Source of the DNA: an uncultured Oscillospiraceae bacterium
Lineage (GTDB): Bacteria; Bacillota; Clostridia; Oscillospirales; Oscillospiraceae
Assembly (NCBI GenBank): GCA_947584295.1
Contig: CANPWM010000022.1
Coordinates: forward strand, 1-32,914
Length of the DNA stretch: 32,914 bases
Reading direction: 5' to 3'
Made by a program: the position numbers and the translations under genes. The notes under the pieces were generated by a model. That model saw only the letters and a list, made by a program, of their open reading frames with translations, did no database searches and was not told the origin of the DNA. Positions 15,279-23,795 of the stretch are shown piece by piece. Position 1 is the first letter of the stretch. The number at the start of each line of letters is the position of its first letter.

Positions 15279-15306
15279 TTGCATCTAAAGGATTTTGTGG
15301 TATAAT
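15279..15306 (+). promoter_or_regulatory. Sigma-A-type promoter of the DUF4143 ATPase gene
   Basis: TTGCAT (15279-15284) and a perfect TATAAT (15301-15306) are spaced by 16 bases. The ribosome site GGAGGTGATC starts only 12 bases downstream, so the leader is very short. Confidence 0.8.
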
Positions 15307-15329
15307 ATCTTTAGATGGAGGTGATCGTC

Positions 15330-16541
15330 TTGGTTTACAGACCTATGTATGTAGATAGGATCATGGCCTATGTGGACACGCCCTTTGTGAAGGTGTTGAC
15401 AGGTGTTCGTCGCTGTGGGAAGTCCACCATATTGAAAATGATTATGGAAAAACTACGGGTGGAAGGGAATATCCCTGACGACCGGATCATAAGCCGCCGT
15501 TATGATTCGATGGAATATGCGGATATGACGGCAAAACAGATGTATGCCGAACTGAAGCAACTCCTATCCCCCACCGGCAGAACGTATTTGTTTCTTGATG
15601 AGGTGCAGGAGATCAATGGCTGGGAAAGGGTCGTCAATTCACTTGCCTCAGATCATAATGTGGATCTATATGTGACAGGCTCCAACTCCCGCATGATGTC
15701 CTCAGAGATATCTACATATCTGACAGGCAGATATGTCACTTTTCGCATCTACACGCTCTCATTTGCTGAGTACCTGAAGTTCAAGGAAATATACAGCTCT
15801 GTAGCGGACCCAAGGACAGAACTGGCGGAATATGTTCGCTTGGGCGGATTCCCAGCAACGCATCTGCGGAAGTATTCTCAGGATGAAATATATACCATCG
15901 TGCGGGATATATACAATTCTACCATTTTTGCCGACATTGTGCGGCGCAATCAGGTAAGAAAGATCGACCAGCTGGAGCGGGTTGTCAAATTCACATTCAA
16001 CAATGTAGGCAATACTTTTTCCGCGAAGTCTATCTCGGATTACTTGAAATCAGAGAACCGGAAAATCGACAACGAGACCGTGTATAGCTATCTGGAAAAG
16101 CTGGAGAAAGCGTATTTGCTTCACCGCTGTTCCAGGTACGACATACAAGGCAAGGAACTGCTGAAAACGCAGGAGAAATTTTATCTTGCGGATACGTCCT
16201 TGAGATACAGTGTTTTAGGCTACAATGCCGATACAGTCGCTGCGAGCCTTGAGAACATTGTCTACTTGGAACTCTGCCGCAGAGGTTACACTGTCCATAT
16301 TGGGAAAACCAATGATGGAGAGATAGATTTCATAGGCACAAGGCCGAATGAAAAGCTCTATGCTCAGGTCACCCAGGAGGTCCGTTCCGAGAAAGTTGAA
16401 AAACGTGAATATCATCGCCTGCTTGAAATACATGACAACTATCCCAAATATGTATTAAGGGCGGATGAGTTTGCAGGAGGAAACTACGAGGGCATAAAAA
16501 CGATGCATATAGCCGATTTTCTTCTCAGTTCGGAGTATTAA
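15330..16541 (+). CDS. AAA-family ATPase with DUF4143 C-terminal domain
   Basis: The start is chosen at TTG 15330, seven bases after GGAGG in GGAGGTGATC. The ATG at 15315 would overlap the ribosome site itself. The 403-residue protein begins VYRPMYVDRIMAYVDTPFVK. It has Walker A GVRRCGKST (residues about 25-33), Walker B YLFLDEVQ (about 86-93) and a sensor-type VTGSNS near 115 (AAA_14). The DUF4143 domain covers about 190-350 and includes the nuclease-like tail AASLENIVYLELCRRGYTVH ... GEIDFIG, which matches the D/E-x-D core of restriction-like folds. Members of this family are abundant in Clostridia and archaea; their cellular role is not established. The gene is monocistronic and sits among mobile remnants. 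Confidence 0.9.
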   Translation: MVYRPMYVDRIMAYVDTPFVKVLTGVRRCGKSTILKMIMEKLRVEGNIPDDRIISRRYDSMEYADMTAKQMYAELKQLLSPTGRTYLFLDEVQEINGWERVVNSLASDHNVDLYVTGSNSRMMSSEISTYLTGRYVTFRIYTLSFAEYLKFKEIYSSVADPRTELAEYVRLGGFPATHLRKYSQDEIYTIVRDIYNSTIFADIVRRNQVRKIDQLERVVKFTFNNVGNTFSAKSISDYLKSENRKIDNETVYSYLEKLEKAYLLHRCSRYDIQGKELLKTQEKFYLADTSLRYSVLGYNADTVAASLENIVYLELCRRGYTVHIGKTNDGEIDFIGTRPNEKLYAQVTQEVRSEKVEKREYHRLLEIHDNYPKYVLRADEFAGGNYEGIKTMHIADFLLSSEY

Positions 16542-16648
16542 CTTACTACTGGGTAGTGTAGAATATAGTGCTCAAATAAGAGACGTAGTTTGCAGTCTCT
16601 GGTAGAATGAAGTTGCAGCACACCATTCTTGAAAGGAGAAAGCAAACC

Positions 16649-17409
16649 ATGTCCGAGAAGATCGCTACATCTGAACAAGGAAGTAATCAACGGCCAGATC
16701 AAAGAATTGCCGAGAGTGTGAAAGAAACGCTCAGCGAGCTACTAGAGGCAGAAGCTGAGAAGCTGACACAGGCGATCCGTAGCGAGCGGAACAGAGCCCG
16801 CCTGGCAACTATGATAGAAACCTTACCACGACCTCTGGCAACGTCACGCTGCATGTGCCACACCTGAAGGGCGTTTCATTCGAGATGGCCATCATAGAGT
16901 GGTACCGCCGCGGGAGAGCAGCGTAGAGGAATCTCTCATAGAGATGTACGTGGCAGGCGTCTCTGTACGCCGGGTGGAGGATGATATAACGGAAGCTCTC
17001 TGGGGGACGAAAGTCTCACTGTCCACGAACAGCGAGTTAAACAAGAAAGTGAGAACGTAGCCATTCTGGTCGCGATCGCAGTCATCGAAGACGGTTACCG
17101 TGAAGTCCTGGGCGCCGCCGAGGGGATGAAAGAGGACAAATCTAGCTGGGTGAGCTTCTTCCAGTGGCTCCGCGGCTACGGGCTGGACGGTGTGAAACTC
17201 ATTATTGGGGACAAGTGCCTGGGGATGCTGGAGGCTGTGGGTGAAGTATACCCAGACGCTAAGTACCAGCACTGCACCGTCCACTTTTACCGAAACGTCT
17301 CCTCTGTCATTCCCAGAGGCAAGATAAAAACGGTAGCCAGGATCCTCAAGGCGATTCATGCCCAAGAGAGCAAGTCCGCCTGCTGGAAGAAGATACATCC
17401 TTGCAATTG
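16649..17409 (+). mobile_element. IS256-family transposase relic (several frameshifts, internal and 3' deletions)
   Basis: ATG 16649, behind GAAAGGAGAAAG, opens a frame with the IS256 N-terminal pattern KETLSELLEAEAEKLTQAIR and SERNRARLAT. Further pieces appear in shifted frames: NLTTTSGNVTLHVPHLKGVS, FEMAIIEWYRR, EESLIEMYVAGVSVRRVEDD, ITEALWGTKVS, then (VAILVAIAVIEDGYREVLGA, AEGMKEDKSSWVSFFQWLRG, VKLIIGDKCLGMLEAVGEV, HCTVHFYRNVSSVIP, ILKAIHAQES). The segment between LNKKV and ENVAIL, about 35 residues that normally hold the first catalytic Asp (YLDG), is missing. The second Asp region (IIGDKCLGM) remains. The third catalytic Glu is beyond the truncated 3' end. The element cannot transpose. 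No terminal inverted repeats were identified. Confidence 0.75.
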
Positions 17410-17435
17410 AAATTGAGAAAGGAATATGATATCAT
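17407..17435 (+). promoter_or_regulatory. Candidate promoter for the biosynthetic operon
   Basis: TTGAAA (17407-17412) and TATCAT (17430-17435) have a 17-base spacing. They lie at the broken end of the IS256 relic, about 185 bases before the first gene of the operon. No better match was seen in the 209-base gap. Confidence 0.4.
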
Positions 17436-17619
17436 AGGAATATGTATTACACTGGTGAGGCGGGTTGTTAGAGCGATTATACATACTGAGACAATATGTA
17501 GCATTAGACAATAACAGAGATCCAGGAGACTATTTTTAAGGGTACTCTATTCTGGCCAATGGAGTTTTTGGATATTTATTAAATCTGAATATGCCGGGAA
17601 TGATAAAGGAATTGAGATA

Positions 17620-20304
17620 ATGAGGTTGCCAAAGACAAAAAGATCTAAAAAGCTATTAAGTCACATACTGTTTGCTTTTTTGATTATGATCCTCTTGGCA
17701 TTGATTCTTTTGCGATGTAATGAGGCCGGAGTTGTGCATTTTCCGGAGAATTGGCTCACGGAACTGCCTCATACAGCCAAGAAACTATTTTTAAGCATTA
17801 AATTTACCGGCGGTTTTGACGACGATCAAAGAAGCACGCTTTGGCCGCTTCTGGTATCGTTAATTATCGCGATGGTGGGCAGCCTGATCACAACGTACGT
17901 GTTTTTGAAGAGCGCGCTGGATCGAACTGCAGATGAAAAACCGTACTTCCTGGCGGTCATCAGAAAATACCGCGAGGAAACAGTCAAGAAATTGTGGCGA
18001 TATACCGTTTTTTCACTGGTCCTTATCACGCTCGTTGTAGTTTTATACGCGCTGTTTTATTTCGTGGAAATACGGTTTTCCGCGGTCGTTCGCGTCCTGC
18101 TTATATTCGCATATTTGGCGGGCCTGGCGGGAGCGGCGTATGTTTTGCATAAGTGCATTGATATCGACCGGGGCCTGGATACTACGGCGAAAAATCTGCT
18201 GGATGAGAAAATACAACATGACCTGAAAGATATAAATATATGCGTTCTGCCCATAAGGTCCTGTATGAAGCGGCTGGGGCTGATCTCGGAAGACCAGATC
18301 AAATGGCTCCAGATAGAAAAACGCGAAGGTGATAAGAAGTACATAATAGATAAAACGAAATTGATCGCGAGATTTTCGGAATGGGAAAAATTCACGCGGA
18401 TGCTCACAGGGCCGGACGGGATGCCGATCGACGAGCGGTCCATGCGCGAACTGATCACGGCATCTGTAGAGAAGGGGATGCAGATATTCAGCGGCACAAA
18501 CGGCGATATCGAGGACCGCGACGCAAAGGCCAACCGGTGGGATACGGATGCGTATAAGAATATCCAACTGTGCAGACGGGAGCTGGCCATGTCAGGGGCA
18601 AGCTTTGGAAGGGCTTTCGCCCTTTTGTCGGAGTGCCGCAATCTGCTCCTGGTGTTGTCTGATCTGGAACAGACGCCGAAGGACGGAAAGCAGGATAATA
18701 ATAATTTCATCGCCGGAAAAGATAGCGAATTATCAGACATATTCTTCTATTTTCTAATCTGTCTGTCCGTGGAGGTTTTTCGTATCCTCCCCAAGATCAC
18801 AGTTTTCTTTCCGGCAGGTCGGTTTGACGCAGCGGACTTCTACGGCGTACGGTTTGAAGACTCTTCTTTTCGGTCGTCCTCTTTTACAAACGCTGTGTTT
18901 ACCAGGGCGAAGATAAACAACAGCAATTTCAGTATATCTAAATTTACCCACTGCCTATTCTTCAATACGGACAGCCGCAACTGCTCTTTTAGCAACACCT
19001 TATTGGAGAAGTGCGACTTTCAGGAGGCGGTGTTTGACGATGTGGATTTTACAGGCGCGGAGTTGACCGATTGCGATTTGAGAAAGGCTTCTTTCCAAAA
19101 TTCTTTTTTGGTCAATCTCGTGTTGAAAGATACCGCGCTCGGCGAAAACGAGTTTCTTGATTCGAAGATCGGAAATGTTTTTCTGACGTACGGAGGGGAA
19201 ACGCCGCCGTCCTTTAAAAATTGTAATTTTACAAATTCCAGCCTCACCGAAATACGTCTATATTGCAAGGGGTTACTGGATGAGCGCGATCATACAGGCG
19301 ATAATTGGCAGATAAAAGAATTACATTCTTTTCTTCAGGACAGCGAGCTTCAAGCCAAGTTTTTCCCCGGACCGCAGGAGCAGGAAACTGGTATAAAGGC
19401 ACTGAAAGAGATAGCGGATCCATTCAGTTTTTCCAGCAGTATTTTTGCCGATCCGAAAGAAGGCCGCTTTGCAGACGAGAGCGTTATTCCGATTTGGGCG
19501 TATATCAAGGAAGCGACGCCCATTTCCTGGTCGGAATGCGTATTCCGCCGAACGGTCATGCCGGGATTTCGTTTTTTCAAGGCGAATCTGGATCAGAGTG
19601 TGTTTGATGACGCGCAAATCAATAACGCGGCGTTTTTCTGTGTCTATATGCCCGGATGTCTCATGCGCGGCGTGAATCTGAGAGAGGCCTTGCTTTTGGC
19701 GGTCGTCATGAAAAGCGTGATATTGGATGACGCTATCTTTTTTAAATCTACATGCAAAATTGTGAATTTTGAGGACGCCTCCCTGCGGCACCTGCACGCA
19801 TCCGAGGCGTTTTTGCAGTACTGTTCGTTTAGCCGAAGCGATTGCAGCAATATAGACTTTACCCGAGCACAAATCCGGGATTCTGCTTTTAGGGACGCGA
19901 TTTTAACAGGGGCGGAATTGACGGAATCACAATTTAAGAACGCGACGCTCGTCAACAGCGTGGCCGATCAAATGCTGGCGTCTTATACGATGTTCGAGGG
20001 ATGTAGTTTTTTGAACGCGGATCTGTCGCAGTCCAATTTGAATTATGCCGAGTTTAGAAACTGCGCGTTCGGACTGGCCGATTTTTCCGATTGTACGGTC
20101 ACAGGCGCCAGGTTTGAAGAATGCGACTTTAACAACAGCAATTTTCGCGGCAGCTGTTTCGTTCAGGCAGTGTTTGTAAACTGCGAGAACCTGTCTGTGG
20201 AAATTTTCGAAGAATGCATGTTTATTCAATGCAGTTTTTTGGAAAGAAACGAGGACTTTGGAAAGGACCTGAGCGGCAGCCGCAAGGTCAGGGTCGTTGA
20301 ATAG
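17620..20304 (+). CDS. Membrane-anchored pentapeptide-repeat protein
   Basis: The 894-residue protein starts at ATG 17620 after AAAGGAATTGAGATA. Four hydrophobic segments lie at about 12-32, 75-97, 128-149 and 153-176, followed by a mostly helical cytosolic part up to about 395. Two blocks of pentapeptide repeats (A/C/S-x-F/L-x-x) follow at about 398-545 and 628-885, with runs such as FDAADFYGVRFEDSSFRSSS and NADLSQSNLNYAEFRNCAFG. They predict two right-handed quadrilateral helices split by a 80-residue insert. Soluble pentapeptide proteins such as Qnr, MfpA and McbG protect gyrase from inhibitors; membrane-fused versions are poorly understood. It is the first gene of the operon, ending 16 bases before the next, so an immunity, scaffold or transport-related role for the pathway product is possible but unproven. 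Confidence 0.85.
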   Translation: MRLPKTKRSKKLLSHILFAFLIMILLALILLRCNEAGVVHFPENWLTELPHTAKKLFLSIKFTGGFDDDQRSTLWPLLVSLIIAMVGSLITTYVFLKSALDRTADEKPYFLAVIRKYREETVKKLWRYTVFSLVLITLVVVLYALFYFVEIRFSAVVRVLLIFAYLAGLAGAAYVLHKCIDIDRGLDTTAKNLLDEKIQHDLKDINICVLPIRSCMKRLGLISEDQIKWLQIEKREGDKKYIIDKTKLIARFSEWEKFTRMLTGPDGMPIDERSMRELITASVEKGMQIFSGTNGDIEDRDAKANRWDTDAYKNIQLCRRELAMSGASFGRAFALLSECRNLLLVLSDLEQTPKDGKQDNNNFIAGKDSELSDIFFYFLICLSVEVFRILPKITVFFPAGRFDAADFYGVRFEDSSFRSSSFTNAVFTRAKINNSNFSISKFTHCLFFNTDSRNCSFSNTLLEKCDFQEAVFDDVDFTGAELTDCDLRKASFQNSFLVNLVLKDTALGENEFLDSKIGNVFLTYGGETPPSFKNCNFTNSSLTEIRLYCKGLLDERDHTGDNWQIKELHSFLQDSELQAKFFPGPQEQETGIKALKEIADPFSFSSSIFADPKEGRFADESVIPIWAYIKEATPISWSECVFRRTVMPGFRFFKANLDQSVFDDAQINNAAFFCVYMPGCLMRGVNLREALLLAVVMKSVILDDAIFFKSTCKIVNFEDASLRHLHASEAFLQYCSFSRSDCSNIDFTRAQIRDSAFRDAILTGAELTESQFKNATLVNSVADQMLASYTMFEGCSFLNADLSQSNLNYAEFRNCAFGLADFSDCTVTGARFEECDFNNSNFRGSCFVQAVFVNCENLSVEIFEECMFIQCSFLERNEDFGKDLSGSRKVRVVE

Positions 20305-20320
20305 ACAGAGAGAGCGGAAT

Positions 20321-21151
20321 ATGTTTTATTGCGGAAAATATATAGATAACTTTGAGTTGGCATTTTCGCAAATGCTGGAGTACTATGGCGTTTCGCCTGT
20401 GCGGCACGTAGACTGTATAGGCCTTCGATGCTTTGGGTTTCGGATGGGCGACAGGGTGAGAGACTGGTTCCGGCCGATGATCTCTTTGCCGGATTCAGTT
20501 TCTGTGCTGTCCGAGGCCGTGCGTATCGAATTTTGCTGTGAAGAGATCGCCTGCCTGGAGCAGCTGCCGGAGCGGGCCGGCGGCTTTGTGCTTGGGCCGG
20601 TAAAAAACGGCCTGACCGCACCGGAGGCCAAAGACTATTACTATGACGGAGACTGCCGGTATTTATTTGTAGAAAAAACCGAACGCGATGAGCTGAAAAT
20701 TTATGACCCGAACGGACTGGCGGGTCTTTGGGTCCGGAGGGACCGCTGGGACCGGGTCCTGCCGTCTCAGCCGATGTTTTGTATTTGGATAGAACGCGAT
20801 CCCCGGCGAGGGACGCATAAATATAAAGATATACGCAGCATATTGCAAGAGGGACTTCGCTATCACAAGAGGATCTGTGAACAGGAGCGTGAACAATTGC
20901 GGCGAGCGTGCCACGCCTATCCGCCAAGCCGGGAAAACATGCTCAGTTTGCAGTACGGCATAAGAAATCTGCTGCTGCAAATGGATAAGGTATTTCTGTT
21001 GGGCGCCTCGGCCGCGGACGGAAAAGCGCAGTTTTTGTCTCAATATCTGGCGGGAAAGCAGGCGTTATATGCGGCGGGCCAACGAGGCGAACCCTGTGCG
21101 CTGCCGGAACTTATCGGCGAAATGTGGAGGATATTGAACCATGTCGGATAG
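20321..21151 (+). CDS. BtrH-N-like (C39-peptidase-like fold) protein lacking the usual Cys
   Basis: The start is ATG 20321, 16 bases after the previous stop; the in-frame TTG at 20297 lies inside the previous gene. The 276-residue product has the layout of the BtrH N-terminal acyltransferase/peptidase-like domain: an N-terminal helix IDNFELAFSQMLEYYGVSPV, then FVLGPVKNGL near 95 (family: GP-x-x-x-G-x-L), YLFVEKTERDELKIYDPNGL near 124-143 (family: H-x-hhh ... hhDPxG). The position where relatives have the nucleophilic Cys, in the first helix, reads IDNFE, and the usual His before the LFV strand is R-Y. It may therefore be a non-catalytic partner of the downstream homologue. The C-terminal third is helical. 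The assignment is based on pattern only and is moderate. Confidence 0.5.
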   Translation: MFYCGKYIDNFELAFSQMLEYYGVSPVRHVDCIGLRCFGFRMGDRVRDWFRPMISLPDSVSVLSEAVRIEFCCEEIACLEQLPERAGGFVLGPVKNGLTAPEAKDYYYDGDCRYLFVEKTERDELKIYDPNGLAGLWVRRDRWDRVLPSQPMFCIWIERDPRRGTHKYKDIRSILQEGLRYHKRICEQEREQLRRACHAYPPSRENMLSLQYGIRNLLLQMDKVFLLGASAADGKAQFLSQYLAGKQALYAAGQRGEPCALPELIGEMWRILNHVG

Positions 21152-22376
21152 ATGCTTTTGGGGCGAGCGGCGCACGGGAGCGTGGGATGGACTTTTTGAA
21201 CAGATCAAAGCGGAGAGTGCTCCGTTCTATCTGTTCCAGGAGGCGATGATAAGGGATAATATCCACGCTCTTCGCCGATATTTTGGAGGCCGGGTCCGGA
21301 TCGCTTACGCCATGAAGGCCAACCCCTGGCTCTGCAAAGCGGCGAGCAGCGCGGCGGAATACATTGAGGTGAGCTCAGGCGGGGAACTGGAGATTTGTGC
21401 CGATCAGGGCATCCCGGGCAATAAACTGATGGCGGACGGCGTGTGGCGGAGCGAGAGAGAGCTACAGAGAGCGCTGGCGCTGGGCGTATCCCGTTTTGGC
21501 GTGAACTCGGTCCGGCAAATGGAGCAGCTGGTCCGTGCTTCAGAGGGCAAAGACCTCCAGGTTTTTTTGCGGGTCACCAGCGGCAACCAATTCGGGATGG
21601 AGCCTTCTGAGGTCCAGACCTGCATGGAGCTGGGACGTTCCCGCGGCAATATTCGGATCAAGGGTTTTCAGTTTTTTCCGGGAACACAGCGCATGGACGC
21701 GCGAAAGGTGGAAAGAGAGTTAGCGTGCCTTGAAAGATGGATCGCGGAATACCAGGAGAATTTGGGTCTTTTCATCGAAGAAATTGAATTCGGAGCGGGA
21801 ATTGGCGTTCCGTACTTTGAAAAAGAAAGAGTGACTGATTATGAACAAGCGCTAGATGCCGTACAGAGTTTTATACATAAGATAACGCGCAGTTGTCAAG
21901 TTACATATGAGGCGGGCCGGATAGTCGCTGCATCTTGCGGTATCTATGTGACGGAGGTCTTTGATGAGAAGTGGAGAGGGGCGCGGAAGATCCTGTTTTG
22001 CATGGGAGGAATAAACCACCTGCGATATCATGGCGGGATCCTTGGGGCGCGCACACCTCGGCTTTTGGGACTCTGCTCGAATCCGGAAGGTACGCCTATC
22101 AACAGCATGATTTGTGGTTCCTCGTGCAGCGAGAGCGATGTTCTGGTGAGAGAATGCTTGAGCCTGGATAAGAATTTTACCATAGGCGACCGGGTCCTGT
22201 TTATGGAAGCAGGGGCATACTCTGGTACTGAGGCATCGAGCTTATTTTTAAGTATGGACCTTCCCCGCGTTTTATTGTATGATGGGAAAGATATCCGCTG
22301 TGTGCGCGATTCGCTGGCAACATACCGCCTGATTAACAATTTAGGAAGTGATTTTCATGAGGGAAACGGGAATTGA
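21141..22376 (+). CDS. Type III PLP-dependent decarboxylase (DapDC/ODC/BtrK-like)
   Basis: The 411-residue protein overlaps the previous gene by 11 bases. The alanine-racemase-type barrel has its PLP lysine K59 in YAMKANP, followed by EYIEVSSGGELEIC (residues about 73-86), HPGQ-like FGMEPSE near 150, and GFQFFPGTQ near 176. The PLP phosphate-binding Gly-rich loop EFGAGIGVPYF lies near 216, EAGR near 258. The second domain carries CGSSCSESDVL (C325, catalytic-type C329, D333) and EAGAYSG near 355. This matches fold-type III amino acid decarboxylases: diaminopimelate, ornithine, and BtrK, which decarboxylates glutamate held on a carrier protein. The carrier gene overlaps its 3' end, so a carrier-bound substrate is likely. 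The exact amino acid cannot be read from the sequence. Confidence 0.9.
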   Translation: MSDRCFWGERRTGAWDGLFEQIKAESAPFYLFQEAMIRDNIHALRRYFGGRVRIAYAMKANPWLCKAASSAAEYIEVSSGGELEICADQGIPGNKLMADGVWRSERELQRALALGVSRFGVNSVRQMEQLVRASEGKDLQVFLRVTSGNQFGMEPSEVQTCMELGRSRGNIRIKGFQFFPGTQRMDARKVERELACLERWIAEYQENLGLFIEEIEFGAGIGVPYFEKERVTDYEQALDAVQSFIHKITRSCQVTYEAGRIVAASCGIYVTEVFDEKWRGARKILFCMGGINHLRYHGGILGARTPRLLGLCSNPEGTPINSMICGSSCSESDVLVRECLSLDKNFTIGDRVLFMEAGAYSGTEASSLFLSMDLPRVLLYDGKDIRCVRDSLATYRLINNLGSDFHEGNGN

Positions 22377-22638
22377 CGAGATTACCGGTCGGGTGATCAA
22401 GATGATAACAAATCGTTTTCAAAATTCACTGGCATATCGAGAGGATGTTCAGATCACAGTGGATACAGAACTCTTCAACGAATTGGAATTTGATTCTCTG
22501 ATGCTGGTCGTGCTCCAGATCGATATTGAAGATGCCTTTCACATACGTTTTGACCCTACGGAGAAAAACTTTCAAGAATTGTTCTCCACCGTCAGATCTC
22601 TAAGCGACTATATAAGAAAGCAGATTGCAATAAAATGA
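22357..22638 (+). CDS. Acyl carrier protein
   Basis: The 93-residue protein starts at ATG 22357, nine bases after AGGAAG; the GTG at 22348 abuts the ribosome site and is less likely. It overlaps the decarboxylase stop by 20 bases. The four-helix carrier pattern is clear: VIKMITNRFQNSL (helix 1), TELFNELEFDSLMLVVLQID (Ser47 in F-D-S-L for the phosphopantetheine arm, start of helix 2), EDAFHIRF, and SLSDYIRKQIA (last helix). It should carry the pathway intermediate as a thioester, loaded by the AMP-forming ligase of the same operon or by another enzyme. No phosphopantetheinyl transferase is encoded in the window, so a host enzyme must activate it. Confidence 0.93.
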   Translation: MRETGIDEITGRVIKMITNRFQNSLAYREDVQITVDTELFNELEFDSLMLVVLQIDIEDAFHIRFDPTEKNFQELFSTVRSLSDYIRKQIAIK

Positions 22639-23795
22639 AGTATAACCAACTGCTTAAACAATTTACATATGAGGTTTATTTGAAGCGACCGATCGTTTCT
22701 CCGGACAGGAGGACGAACTACCGAATTGAACGCGTTAACGGTGGCTTATTATGTGATTTATGGTTTCTTACAGCCGGATGCATGCATGATGCGCAGGGTG
22801 GATGCGTGATGTGCAATTACGGACGGGGCGAGTGTAGCATTGAGCGAAGGGAGTGGGAACGTATCATTGAAGAACTAAAAAGTATTATAAGAAAAATACC
22901 CTTTCCCTTTGAAGATTTTTTGCTCACTCCCAGTGGTAGCATGTTGGATGAACGGGAGGTCCCGCCAACGATGAGGGATATGCTGATCCCTGCTTTGCAT
23001 GGAATACAGACCAAGCGTTTTATTATTGAGACCCGTGCAGACACAGTGACGGACGCGGGTATGGAATTTTTAAGAGAAATCGTTCCAGGCGCTGAAAAGT
23101 ATGTTGAAATTGGCCTTGAATCCAGCAACAACTGGATCCTGAAGCACTGTATCAACAAAGCGTCTACATTTGAAGAATTCTGCACAGCAGTGAACAAGAT
23201 ACATGAGTATGGTATCTGTGTAACGGCTAATGTTGGTCTCGGCTTTCCTTTTATGAGTGAACGGGCCAGCATCATCAATACCATCCAAACGATTCGTGAT
23301 GCATTGGATGCGGGCGCCGACAGCATAGTAGTATTTCCGTATCATATTAAGAAGGGAACATTGCTAGATGTAATGTATCAAAAACAAATGTACCAATGTG
23401 TGTCTTTTTGGGCACTGGTGAAGGTGTTGAATTGCTTCCCGCACGAACGGGACAAGATACAGATTTCGTGGTATAAAGATTATTTCGGGCAAGAGCGATC
23501 CTATATTTACCGCTCTCCATCGACCTGTCCGGCCTGTGAAGGCAAAATCATGAAATATCTGGATGATTACCGGGAAACCCAGAGCGCGGCCTGTGTGGAT
23601 CGGCTAAACCGTTATTCGTGCCAATGCCGAGAGCAATGGGAAAAGACGCTACAAGAACAGCCGGATCATATAGAGATCAAACATGTGGAGCAGTTGTATC
23701 GAAAGCTGGCAGAGTGTTTTAATTTGGATCAGGACCTTCTGGAACGGGAATTGAGCGAAATGAAGCGGGAATTTGAGGGGCAAAAAGTAGGATGA
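22635..23795 (+). CDS. Radical SAM protein with RaSEA/TIGR01210-like CX7CX2C motif
   Basis: The 386-residue protein overlaps the carrier gene by ATGA. The cluster motif is GCMHDAQGGCVMCNYG (C49, C57, C60), a C-x7-C-x2-C spacing rather than the usual C-x3-C-x2-C. I associate this spacing and the GGCxMCxY ending with the Elp3-like group that contains archaeosine-synthesis RaSEA (TIGR01210). FLLTPSGSMLDEREVP near 95 and IIETRADTV near 133 (the SAM-binding ETR) follow, then EIGLESSNNWIL near 158 and NVGLGFPF near 200 fill the remaining barrel strands. Two Cys pairs (TCPAC, SCQC) in the C-terminal part may bind metal. RaSEA cleaves a lysine adduct on tRNA; here the neighbours point instead to a carrier-bound or amidated small molecule as substrate. 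The reaction is unknown. Confidence 0.85.
   Translation: MKYNQLLKQFTYEVYLKRPIVSPDRRTNYRIERVNGGLLCDLWFLTAGCMHDAQGGCVMCNYGRGECSIERREWERIIEELKSIIRKIPFPFEDFLLTPSGSMLDEREVPPTMRDMLIPALHGIQTKRFIIETRADTVTDAGMEFLREIVPGAEKYVEIGLESSNNWILKHCINKASTFEEFCTAVNKIHEYGICVTANVGLGFPFMSERASIINTIQTIRDALDAGADSIVVFPYHIKKGTLLDVMYQKQMYQCVSFWALVKVLNCFPHERDKIQISWYKDYFGQERSYIYRSPSTCPACEGKIMKYLDDYRETQSAACVDRLNRYSCQCREQWEKTLQEQPDHIEIKHVEQLYRKLAECFNLDQDLLERELSEMKREFEGQKVG

Noticed and set aside
15315-15317. ATG as start of the DUF4143 ATPase
   Set aside because: The GGAGG ribosome site begins inside this codon region, so it cannot serve this ATG. TTG 15330 has correct spacing.
16649-17409. Functional IS256 element
   Set aside because: Multiple frameshifts, absence of the first catalytic Asp segment and of the 3' end, and no visible terminal repeats.
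20297-20320. Earlier TTG start for the first BtrH-like gene
   Set aside because: It lies within the end of the pentapeptide gene without its own ribosome site. ATG 20321 follows AGAGCGGA.
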